Assembly (NCBI GenBank): GCA_024509875.1
Contig: JAMPIV010008531.1
Location: forward strand, 744,001-808,000
From: Oreohelix idahoensis
Taxonomy: Eukaryota; Mollusca; Gastropoda; Stylommatophora; Oreohelicidae
Direction: 5' to 3'
DNA: 64,000 nucleotides
A program made the position numbers and the translations under genes. The notes beneath the pieces are model-generated. The model searched no databases. It saw only the letters and a program-made list of their open reading frames with translations, and had not been told where the DNA came from. This document shows positions 37,201 through 50,448 of this stretch, in pieces. How positions within the stretch are numbered: the first letter of the stretch is position 1; the number at the start of each line of letters is the position of its first letter.

Positions 37201-40200
37201 TCATCATAGACAGCTGTACTCTGATGCCCGGAAACCATGTCAAGTATGGTAGTATTACCTTCAAGTACTATTTCAAATGCTGCCTGTGGAAATTACAAAG
37301 ACTTCAAAAGATGAAAAGCTCCCAGCACACAGAAGTCAGAAGTTAACTGTGATTTTAAAAGCACCACGGGAGCCGCGCTAGCGTAGTGGTTACAACACCG
37401 CTCTGGCGACCGGGTGATTCAGGATCAAACCCGGGCGACGGCATTTGAGGATTTTTCGTCGACCGGGAATTGGACTGGATTAACTCGAGACCTGGCGAGA
37501 ACATTTGAAGGAGTGTCGTCGACCAGGGATTGGCGGCTCCTGAGCCGACCCAGCTCTAATGGGTACCTCCGAAATCGGCGAGTATCTGCCTGAATGGCGA
37601 GGGACACCTGTCTCTGCACAAGAAAAGGGACACTCACGTAAAATCAATGTCAGGTTAGACATTAACAATAACCTGAGATTTCGCCTCAAGTATTAGCGGG
37701 CGTACGAAAAAAAAAAAAAAGCACCACAGTATCTAAAAACACATACTCTCCTGTTCACAAAGTTCCGGGACTCATTTTTTTTGGAATTGAATAAGTAGAC
37801 TTACATACTAGTTGGTTCTATCTCCTTCAAAGTAGTTCCCTTGTGAGTGTACACACTTATTCCAACGTTCCTGCCACTGAAGGAAGCACCTCTGGTAGTC
37901 ACTTTGTGGAATAGCCCTCATTTGTCTCGTCGCGTTGGCTTGAATCTGCTCAATGTCATCGAATCTATGACCTTTCATTGTTTTCTTAAGTTGCGGGAAC
38001 AAGAAAAAGAAAAAACGCTATTAACATAGTCTTGACATTGGACTTGACCTGTCGTGCCTTCTTCGGCCGAGGAGATGATTGCGTTTGCCACTGGGAGGAC
38101 ATTTGCTTTGTTTCCGGGTCATATCCGTACACCCAGCTTTCATCACCAGTTATTATCGAGGACATGAAATTTGTGTCGTTTTTTGCTATCTCAAGGAGGT
38201 CAGTGCAAATGGACAACCGATCGTCCTTCTGGTCCTCAGTCAGATGGCGTGGCATGAGTTTCGCTGACACCCGTCTCATGTGCAAATCTTCAGTTACGAT
38301 TTTATGGCATGTACCAATTGATATTCCAATATCATCAGCAACCTCTCTGATAGTCAGACATCGGTCAGCGCGTATCATTTCTTGCACATGTGCTACGAAC
38401 TCGTCGGTGTGGGAGGTGGAGGGTCTCCCTTGACGGGGGCCATCTTCAAAGGATCGGAGTCCACATTTGAAACGGGAATACCACTCAAATGTTTTAGATC
38501 TACTTAAACAAGACTCTCCGAAAGCTGTTTGCAACATTTCGAGAGTTTCGGAACCAGTTTTTCCTAGACGAAAGCAGAAATCTATGCACACACGTTGTTG
38601 AATTTTGCCGTCCATTTTTGAAACGCGACGAGCACTACTAGGTCACATCCGCTTATACGCTACCACACAGCGCTTGCGCGAAATTACAAACTTCAGGTTT
38701 GGTACATATAGTGGCACGTGGTTGACACGTGCACTGTGTTAATATCACCTAGCTCCTTATAACGGTTTTCCGGATAAAAAATGAGTCCCGGAACTTTGTG
38801 AACAGGGTGGTACACCATCTGGAAGAAGAGTTTTATGATGAAAGTGGCCCCTAAAACTTGGGTTTTCCTTTACTTGTTTTATGAGTTTGATTTAAAAAAA
38901 TTCAAACTTACATTTTTCTACACTTTTGTAACCTCTTTCAAGTGACATTCATTTCTGAATAAAATATACAATGTTATGTTTGAGATCCTAATGTAAAGAA
39001 AGCTGACCATTACTATAACCGCATTTAAACAAAAGTCACGCTGGCCTATTGTTAGAAGAAACAGCTTCATTAAATCAGCGCATCATCGCCCACCTCTTTC
39101 AAATAAAAAACACAATCTATATTCACAGTTCATTATTTTCCTAGTTTAATGAACGTATTTCCAGCTTATTTTAAATTTTTGTAGTTACTATATAAGATCG
39201 ACCGAGTCACTCATCGTCAACATTTGCCAGCAACATTTGAAAGTGCCACAGAGATTTTGAGCATCATAAGATTTGAAACATGAAAAATATTTAAACCGTT
39301 TGAGACCTTTAAGGTTATAAAAATGTCTTTAAAAAAAAAAAACTAAGAGAAATGAGATCAAAATCAAATAAAATTATTTAGACATATCACACTGCAAATT
39401 AAACCATAATGGACTGAAAATTAGCCAATCATGGAGTAAGTAACAAAAAGCAATCAGTCAGTGTAATGACATGGCAAGAGACAGAGAAATAAAGATCAAC
39501 TGCATCCACGCCTCAATATGGAGACAGCACTTGACCTGATTTACCTATTTAAATGAATACCCCAGTATACACATCTTTCACAGTATCCTGCTAATCTAAA
39601 CAGCACTAGGTAACTAGGTAACAGGATTACTTCCATGCTTCCCTGGTCCTTAATCAATAATAAAAATATATACAAGACAAACCACCACAGACCTCCTGAT
39701 CATCACAACACAGTAGACAGCAAGTGGCTAGTGAGATGGCACAAGCCCCTCTGGCTTTGAAGTGTGTGGCATTGTCAGTCATAATTGCCACAAGGGTAGG
39801 GTGTGCTGGGATAAACATGGACTGTGCTTCCGAGCCCAGCTGCACAGCCATCAGACTGAGACACTGGGCTGCCAGTGTCTTCTCATCATCTTTCCCCTTT
39901 CGTAAACACTTGATCACATTTTCTGTAACAGTCTCCTTCCTTGGACAGGAGCAACAAATAAACATTTAGACATAAAACTTCCATAATTTAATTATATTTA
40001 TACCATTACTTTCTCTGCAAATGCACTGTTTTTAACAACAACTGCACATTGTTAATGTATTATTTCTTCAGGAAACAGAATACAGTCTTGTCCAGATATC
40101 TGAGATTTTGTAAATTCTGGCAATGCCACTTTCGCCTATGGTGTGTCAAGAAGTAACATACTGCTGAGTAGTACAAACACAGTGAGCTAAATAAACTTGT

Positions 40201-43200
40201 GGAGTACGACTATCTTAGTGATGCCATTATCACAAGCCAAAACTTGTCATGGACCAATCTAGTACTGTGAAATTAATGCCCAATTACTGTGAGCCTGACT
40301 TCACATTTCACTGAATACACTTCACCAATGAAGTAACCATGTGAAGGTCAAATGCTAAAGTTAGGCTTCCTCACTCTATACCTACCTATCACCTCTTATC
40401 TGTTATTCAGTGGACTTTTTTCTTTAATTCTAAAACTCTTCCATGAAAAACCATTAGGATTCTTCTGTAGCTTCTGTTTATAACCGTCTGTATTTTGTGT
40501 ATATATAGTCTTTTGTTCTCCAAGCTTTTGCTACATGCATCATAAGAGCCTTGTTATTGTTAAAAATCAAAATTTCAGTTAATCTATGCCCACTGTGTGG
40601 AACTGTGTGAAAAATTACCGGTAATCAGAAATGATAATTTCCACTCTCACCTAGTTGCCAGAAATTCTGGTACATACTTCTTCTGCAGACCACTGTTGAT
40701 ACCTTGCAAGGCAGTCACACGAGATTTGGAACTGTGTGGGAGGATAACAAAGGTGTAAACATAAACATAAGACTAGTTTACAAATAGGACAATCTTGTAC
40801 GAAAAATCTTTGTCACAGCATAATGTTTAAGAATGATTTTCTATACCTTGGTTACTCAATGTTTTTGGCTTGAGGTCAAGATAGTTGTGGTAGGTGGAAA
40901 TGTAGGATCCGGCCCAAAACTATTTACCTTAAACTATTTAACTCCTTTAACTTCTACTAATATTTCATAAGCCACTGCCAGCAGTCCTTTGACATCTAAC
41001 ATTACTTACACCTCTTTTCTCCTTGGGTGTTAAAATAACAACTATTTCTGGCAAACTGCACTGATTTTGGTTACTTTTAACAAATTTAAAGCTTGTGGAT
41101 AACGTTATTTTGAAGTGTTTGTTTAAAATCTCTACTCACGTTGCTTTTAAATGTCAATACGGTATGGCAACACCACAAATCTGACAATCATTAGTTTCTC
41201 CCCCTGACCTAAAATATGACTAATGAATAAAGGCCTGTTACCACCAGATTGTTGACTTCGTTTTTTTATACTTTGAAGATTTGTTGAATAATAAAGAATG
41301 ATTTTCATCTTATTATTTTGTGTGCTTCTTACTTGATCTTAAAGTTGTCCTTAATCGAGCGATAGTGCTGATTGGTGTTGTTTGTGAATGATGAGTACTA
41401 TGACCAAATCAAATGAATTGAAGCGACAACAATGCGATTCTTTTCAGTCCACAAAACAGTACATATTTATTATGACATACAAGATAGTTGAATTCATTCA
41501 TCAAATAGTTATATCAGATTCTGCACAGTCCATTACAGTCTCATATATATATTACTTGCTCTGTCATCAAAAGGTCTGACTGTTTACGCGCGATGCCGTA
41601 CGTCGGTCATCCGGTAACGAACAGCCATCGGTTTGGCGAAGATAACGATTCTGACAATCACAAAATTAATACTCCCTGTTATTCCAAATTCACGGAACTT
41701 AATCTTCAATAAGAATACTCCAACACTGTATTCTTAAAACAAGATAGCTGACCCCGTAGCTTATCTTCAAAAGGACTTCAGCGCAATTCACTCTATACTG
41801 GGAGGAATGAAGAATATGTCCGACTTGGACAAAGTTCGGAGTCTGACGGGTGAAAATATAACGTTGTCATGTGGTACTATACCAACGTGCCACGTCATCC
41901 TAATCCTAGACAACTATACAAATTTGCGTTCACTAAAATATTGTGAAGCGCAAAACATATTATATTTATAGCATCTTAATACATTACCGCGCAAATTTAA
42001 AGTGCTCACAACTGTAGCAGACGACATCATTAAACGTGTCGTAACAAGGCCTTAAGTCCTCCAATGACAAAGTAGAGATAATATATTTCATTTCAGTATT
42101 TTTTTTAAAATGTAGCATTTATAGCATTACTTGTCAAGATTTGTTTTATTTTGTTTTGTTTTTTTTAATTTGACCATGGTACTGAATATGTGTAATCTGG
42201 GGGCTTTCTTTCCATACCTTTTCTGTGGCAGACCATCTAAATATTCTGCAAACTGGTCCTCAAAGCTTTCATGCTCTGCTGCTTCCTCAACATTATCTTC
42301 TCCATTTTCTGCTGGATCTGTTTTTAAAAATATATAACAAAAAGCAATAATCTTTAAATTGAATAACCCCACACAAACAAATATACACATATAACACTAC
42401 TGCAAATGTTTACTGAGTTAAGGCATGTGAAAAGAAAAATGTTAATAATACATGGGAAACACTAATGTTGGCAGGAACTAAATATATGATATGAAGGCTT
42501 ATGTCAGTCACAGACCTAGGTATCTTAGAGAGGATGAATATTATCCACAGCGGCTTGTCATTCCCGGTAATTTTAATGTGTTACTGTTGTCACCACTTTG
42601 CAGACACCAGTATTTTCTAATATGGATATTCCTGCAATTACACCTGCATACTGAAGTTGACACACTGTAAGTATTAAATAATAAAATATGTTACTTGTGT
42701 AAGAAGGGTGCACTATGTGTGAAGCTACACACACTATTATTTTAATGTATGCAATGTTCCACTTAATATTATCCTTATATTAACGATAGGCACATCTGAT
42801 TGTCAATGAGGTTTGATAATAATATGAATAAATAGGATCAATAGTGTATCATGCAATTTTTTTCTGGTGATCCTTTCCCCTCCACTAACAGATTATATAT
42901 TTGTCAGTGGCCTTTCAACAGTGTTGCTAAAAAACCTATGGCATTCCCAACAGACTTGCCATATATACAGTAACAGTCCTTTGTTGAACTCACAATGATC
43001 TAGTACCAAGGAAAAGGCAACAGTTGACCACGTTATTCGTTTACAATTGTAATTTTCCAGGTTGTTTTAAATCTGGCCATAATTTTTGACATACAAGTAA
43101 CTGTAATAAATGTTCAATAAAGCGACCACCAGAACAAGTACTGAAAAAGTACCTACTAAAATGTAGAATATGAAATCACTTCCTTTCTCTGGCACACAGT

Positions 43201-46200
43201 AATTAACTGTATCTTTGATGGATAGAAAATCAAACTGCTTGTTGTCAAACAGCAAGCAACTGACTTCTTCCACCTTCAAGGAACTCCTCTATCAAACAGA
43301 AGTGAATATTTCCTTTTGAATAGGAGGCAAAACTTCATCTCACTTTGTGATATTTGACCAAGAAGTGACTTCTCAGCATTAATAAACAAATGTCAATCAC
43401 TTCCCCTTTGCTCAAAACCCTGATTTCTTTTTATGAATATGATTTATTCATTCATTCTAACTTTCTGACCAATAAAACGCTCTTCTGGACCACATCAAAA
43501 ACATTTCCATTCAAAATTACTGAATGATTTGCTAACCCATCAAAACAATCCCTGCTGACAACACTGTTACAACACAAACACTTTCTGAATTTCCACATGC
43601 TGGTTATTTCACTGAATTCTAATCAATGTATTTTTCCTGACTTCCGACTATCTCTCTATCTTTTCTTATGTACTTATTAATTCCATGGCTCATCCTTTCA
43701 CACACATGACATGTGAGTACTAAACAACTGTTTAATACTCTGTATATTTTTCATGGCTTGCTAAGCATATCCGATTTTATAACAGTTATCACAAAAAATA
43801 CAAGCTGGATGAGTCTGGTATAAAAAAAATGTTGAAGATCATTTATCTAGAAATTAAAACTGACAAAATCCAGGCCAAGCAAATTTAGTCCAACTGGTAA
43901 GTTCATACAGAGAAGAAGCCAATGTTTGCTCTCCATGTTATATTTACTGATCACTGCCGTTAATGGGGTAGATATCTACAGTTCATAGTTCTTATGTTTA
44001 AAGTCGTACAAGTAATAAATTTAACTGAGTCAAGATTTACGATGAAATCAAAACAAATATTAAAAACGCAGTAGTTCCTGAAGGCACAAAAGTAGCGAGA
44101 TGTTGGGCATCAGGACCACAAGAAAAAAGATGACTATCCCCAGCTCAATAGAAGAAAACAAGTAACCAACTCTGCAGAGGCCAAACCATGTTGAAATACC
44201 ATCTTCTAACAAGCTAAAGATGGGATGCAAATGAATTCACGCTGCTCTTAAGCAAATTCCAAGGTTAGACCTCTAACCAAGACCCTGAAGCCACTCCACA
44301 TGGTGCATCCAGGAAACAGGCAAATTCAAGTTGCCTGGCAAGCTGTTCAGGGGTCAAGTAGCCATATCAGAGTGACTGAACATCATGATTCCTCTTGTGA
44401 TGAAAATGTTGAGAACCCAGCATTGTGCACTAAGTATGGAGTAATCACTTGAGCCCTAGTTATTTTAAATAATGTTTCATTGCAACAGCAGTCCTATATT
44501 TAATAAAGAATGACAAAACAATGATGATGATGGTGGTGGCGATGATGATGATGATGACAAAGACAACAATGATGATAATAAGGAAAACTAGAAACGGGAA
44601 GGCCAAAGAAGCATGCAAAGAAAAGAATTAGAAAAGACATGAGATAAAATGTATTGGCTAACACACATGACGACATTCAAATAGAGAAATATTTGTCTAG
44701 TGTCATACACTCCAATAGAAGTTAGTTGACAAATGTTGTAATACAATATTTATTTACACAAAACAAATATAAGAAATAATTCATACCTGAACCTGAGCAG
44801 ATTGAATCATCTGATGCCACACTCTCGTTACTCCATCTATCTGTTAAAATGTCATCATCCTCATCACTTTTATGATGGGGCAGAGGCAAGACGAAGCCAT
44901 CCTGAGCTCTACCTGCTGAGAGAGAGAATAAACAGACTGTAATGTTATGGTCAGTTGAGATTCCTTACTCAAATGCCTCATGTGACTACATCCCTATAGA
45001 TATAAATATTAACTGTACATTTTTTATTTAATTACAAAAATGTTTTTAAAAAAAAACAGTATTTACAAAAATATATGTTTAGAGATATACTCAGAGCCCA
45101 CACATATCATTTTGTCCTCTGAAACTCATATATTATTTATCATATTCCAGCAACAACATTAAGAGTTAGACCTCACCCAACTATTACGCCTACAACAAAC
45201 TTTGGCAAAAAACATAATTTTATAAATTAACCTTGTACATTTACAACATTACTTTGTTTTAACCAATCATTTATGTCAAAAAATATGTGTATTCCAATTG
45301 CAAGAACTTTCTTTTCTTTTTTTTTTCTGGAAATGTCCCCCCTCCAAGTGTGACAGGGAAATTATATCATCCATGAAAACAGAATGTAGAAACAAGGGAC
45401 AAGGATGATTAGAATGAATGGGTTAAGCAAATGTTAAAAAAACAGATGATAATTTTAGGACACGTAGCATGTAGAAAAACAATACTTGATTTGATTTTGG
45501 CTTTGGTTTTAAGGACTAACTATATTGCACACGGGCAACTCCATCAGTGTCCCGGTCTCCTCCTTTAGATCACACAAGTAGGATCTCAGCACAGTGCACG
45601 AACTCCGTAGCACCAGCAAGAATCCCAATGTGTGTATATAGGAATCACACATGCTATAAATATTTTTGTGGTGGGTAGGTTTCTAATTTTCAAATTTTTC
45701 CAGGGCAGCGGCCTTATGGCCTACTCTTTACGGTTTCCAACTGCCATGAGAGTTTTAACGTGCTCATATTGTACATGGGACCTCCTATTTTTTCGCTCTT
45801 ATCCGAGGCTAGGCATCCAATCTCACTACCTAGGAGACCGGGGGAAGGGGGGGGGGGGGGGGGGGGGGGAGGGGAGGGGGGGGGGGTTGAGAGGATATGA
45901 CACCACTAGGTTCTGAAAAAAAAAATTTCCATAAATTATATTCCCTCTATTGGGAATCGAACCTGGTACCTTCAGAATTTGAGGTAGATGCCATTCCTCT
46001 TGGCCACTCTGACCCCTAAAAAATACCTGACAATCTGTAAACCAGGTTTTGTACAAGTATGTATTTGCCATGGGCACTAGACTGGTCTGGTCATCCAGAA
46101 TTGTTGAGCCGACCTCAGCTCACACAAAGTTATAAATGAAGGTGAAAGATATGATTGTAGATGATGTTCCCCATCATCAGGGTTGGGGTGTGTTGATGTG

Positions 46201-49200
46201 GACTTTCCAATTAGAGGGAAGACAAATTATCACTTTATCATCATCATCATCATCAGTTGCCATCTCCACAACGGAGGTTGGCTGTAATGGATCTCCAACG
46301 TCTTCTGTCTCTTGTCTTGGTGGTACACTCTGATAGACTCTTTCCCGTCCATCTCTTGATGTTATCTTCCCACTTATAGCGCTGTCTTCCCCTTGCACGT
46401 TTACCTTCAACTCTCCCTTCTGTTATGGTCTTCTGCAAGGTGTTATGCCTTTTTATGTGGCCAAAGTATCACTTTATCAAAACCTTTCAAATGTTTGCCT
46501 AGCAGCCGATTAAAAGATCCAAAAGAAAAGTCTGTTCATAGTCAAATTCAGTTTGCGTCACCTATCACTACTGTGGTCTCTAGCAGCTGCATGGTTTCGC
46601 CGTTAGCAGAGATTTCATGGTTTACCAAAGAAATCTTGAAATGAAGAAAAATGGGCTGAGTGTTCGGTATGGCCTTAAAAAGAATTCACAGATGCAGAAA
46701 TAAGGGTTCTTCTTCTTCTTTGATCCTTAGCCACCGACCATCAAAGCAGTCAGTGGCCATCACGCCTGGTGGCGTCTTGTAGGGCAACAACAAATTGATT
46801 CCACTTAGCTCGGTCGGTGGCCATCCTTCGTACAGTGCCCCAACTCGGGTTCATTCTTTGCATCTCAGCCTCCACAGTCCTCCGCCAAGTTGTTTTTGGT
46901 CGGCCTCTCTTTCGTTTTCCTTCAGGGGTCCATAGCATAGCTGTTCTTGTGATGGCATCAGGGTCTCTTCTGAGGACATTGCCAACCCAACTCCAGCGTC
47001 TGCCAGATATGATGGTGTGCATGTCCTCTTGCTTGCTCCGAGTAAGCAGATCTTGGTTGGTGATGGTATTCGGCCAAAAGAATCTGAGAATTATTCTTAG
47101 GCAGGTTGTGTGAAAAGAGGACAATTTCGACATTTCCTTCTCTGTTACTCTCCAGCATTTCGCACCATAGAGAAGCACAGAAAGCACACAGCTCTGACAT
47201 AATCTTAATTTTGTGCTTGTACTGTACTGAGAGGACTTCCAGATGTTGTTTAGACAAAAAAAGGCTGTTCTTGCTTTGTTCATTCTGTTGTTGATGTCTT
47301 TGCTTGCTCCACCATCTGGTGTTACTATGCATCCTAGGTATGTGAAGGTGTCTGTCTGTTCCAGTTGCTGGTTCCTTACTGATATGGGCTCTGGGTTGCT
47401 CACATTGAGTGTCATGACCTCTGTCTTCTTTAGAGTGATGTTCAAGCCCACCTGCTTGGCTATACTTATTAAGTCGTTCCATTTTTTCCTGCATGTGTTG
47501 ATGTGAATGTGCTAGTAGTGCAATGTCATCTGCATATTCCAGATCTTCCAATGTAGAAAATGTAGTCCATCTTATTCCTCTTGGACTGCCCTCTGTTGTC
47601 TGGTATATCACCCAGTCTATGACTGTTAAAAATAGAGTGGTTGATAAGGGGCATCCCTGTCATACTCCTGTCTTCACCTCAAAGATTAGGTTGCTCTGCC
47701 CAACGCTACATGTAAAGTTGGCATAGAGGCTTTTTATGATTGACACTATGCAGCTTGGAATTCTATAAGCCCTCAGTATTTTCCATAAACTGTCCCTATG
47801 TATACTGTCAAAAGCCTTTTCAAAATCAACGAAATTAATGTACAGCTGTCTCTGCCATTCTGAGCACTGCTCTATAATGTTCCTGAGGGTAAATATATGA
47901 TCTACACATCTTCTGTTCTTTCTAAATCCTGCTTGTTCTTTCCTCAGTTTGTGGTCTACTGCTTTTGGAATTCTCTGTATAATTATCCCCTTAGAATGTA
48001 AAGGAGTATACTGGGCCGAAACACTTGTCCGATGGGGGGACCTCTTCTGATGATCAGATTGCCTCCTGTTGTATCGCTCTGTGAAGAGTTTCCTATCATC
48101 CTGCATAGTATTTTGCTGGGAACTGAGAGAAGAGTGATTCCTCTCCAATTATTGCAGTCTGCAAGATCTCCCTTCTTGGGCAATTTGACAATTATTCCTT
48201 TGTTCCACTCCATTGGTGTTGTCCCTGTTTTCCAGACTTGTGCAAATAGTGGTTCTAATAGTTCTGCTGCTAGCTCAGGGTCTGTCTTAAATAGCTCTGC
48301 ATTTAAGTTATCATGGCCAGGAGCTTTTCCATTCTTTAACCCTTTGATTGCTGTGATGATTTCTTCTTTTCGTGGAATGTCTGTATTAACATCTAGATCG
48401 TTTTCAGCCTCAGGAACATTTCAGAGTTCCTCTGAAATGCTCTGCCCATCTTCTTTCCTGTCCCTCTGCTGTCGTGATGAGATTTCCTTGCTTATCTCTT
48501 ACTAATGTAATATTGTTTGCACCTCGTTTTCCGCTGATGATTTTAGTTATTTTGTATACTGTGCTTTGTTAATTTCTCAGTGCTGCCTCTTCTGCCTGTC
48601 TTGCAAGATCGTCTAGGAAATTCCTTTTGCTGGCTCAGGTTTGGCGTTTAACTTCCTTGTCCAGCTGACCTAAACTCTAACCTTAATCCTAACCCTAACG
48701 AAGTTGGTGACTTACTGATTAACGCTGAAGAACATGTCCTACTATTGTTTATTTCAACTAAATATTTTTGTGCTTCAAGAAGAGTTGTAATCAGCTAGCA
48801 ATTTTTAAGTTATTCATAACTGTGACCAGCTCGAGAGTGATAAGAAGACTCCTGGGAACCAATTGGAGCAGGAGCATATATGAAGACTCTATTGAAAAAA
48901 TCAGACACGTCACAAAAAAATGAAGTCCAAGAAAACTGATTTTTATCATTTGAAACGCAACAACACAAAGAAGGATGTCCTATTTTTATACTTCATTTTC
49001 TTGGAATATGTTTTCAAATATAATTTTAGTTTCTACACCTGCTTTGGAGTATGCTTTGTAACTCTATTTTTATAAACCTGTGACATCTAGTGTTACCAAT
49101 GGAGTCTATATATTTTCAGTATATTGTTTCAGTTTATTGGTAGCAGAACTAAGCACTTAATTGTTAGTAAATAAAACAGAAAAAAAGTGTAAATAAAGCA

Positions 49201-49712
49201 ATGGTAATTAATCAAATATTAAAAAAACAATTTAAACACAGCAATGGTTGTAAACAAAATTTTAAACAAAAATAAATCAACATTTAAATATAGCAGCAGT
49301 GAGAAAATAATGGACCATGCTAGAACTAATCATTTAGCCAAGCTGACATTAAATATAAACCCACATACCCCAGCTTTCACCTAACCCGCCCCCCCCCCCC
49401 CCTCCCCTCATTTGATGTATGTATGTAGGCCCCCATGTGTGCGCGTGTCTATATATATATATATAAAGTAAAGTAGTTGCTTATCCTTTACAGGATGTGG
49501 CAATCAACCCCAGATTGTATTGGCTGTTTTGTGATTTTTCTAGGCAGTTTTTTCATTCAGTAGTTTGCCATTGCTTTCTGAACGGTACGGCGCTTATACC
49601 ATTGTTAAAAATCCACACAAAGCGATCTGCTACCAAACCGCCTGCAGCAGGTTTCGAACCTGGTATATCTGGATTATGAAACTGCGTTCATATCCATTAG
49701 GCCACAGACGCC

Positions 49713-49799
<87 letters not shown>

Positions 49800-50363
49800 C
49801 CAGCAACCTGGGAGGATGAAGCTGCCGACTGCACCAAACAACGATGCTCCCTATGGCACCATATCAGATTGGGCAAAAAGAAGCTCTCACAACAAGCATA
49901 AGAGAAAAAGAACATGCCGCAATGAACAGCTGAGGGCTATCACCTCTGGGGTGCATTCCCAGTCAGTTACGAGTTATAGGGACTATATATATATATACAT
50001 ACATACATACATATACCAACGGGCTGATCACCCGTTTGCCAGTCACTTCGATTACGGAAACAACAGCAGATGGATTGATTTGCCGTTGCCCTAAAGACGC
50101 CAATAGGCGTGATGGGAAACAATGGCAAAGAAAACCTATCTGCTGTTGCCCTAAGACGCCACTAGGCGTAATGGCCACTGACTGCTTTGACGGTCGGTGG
50201 CTAAGGACGGAAGAAGAAGAAGAAGAAATACATACATATATAAAGATAGAAAGGAAAAGGATCCCGTTTACCTGCCCATTGAGGCATATTGGGAATATCG
50301 TGTTAGGCCCATATTTTCTCGACCATCGGCACACTAGGGGTGATGTGGTCAGCATCACGCAGG

Positions 50364-50448
<85 letters not shown>

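Noticed and set aside
43067..43279. Small membrane protein (hydrophobic segment) in IFRD intron 2
   Set aside because: No start context, no relatives recognised, AT-rich DNA often gives such segments.
49619..49700. Functional tRNA gene on the minus strand
   Set aside because: Good A and B boxes, but the fold is imperfect and a SINE body follows.
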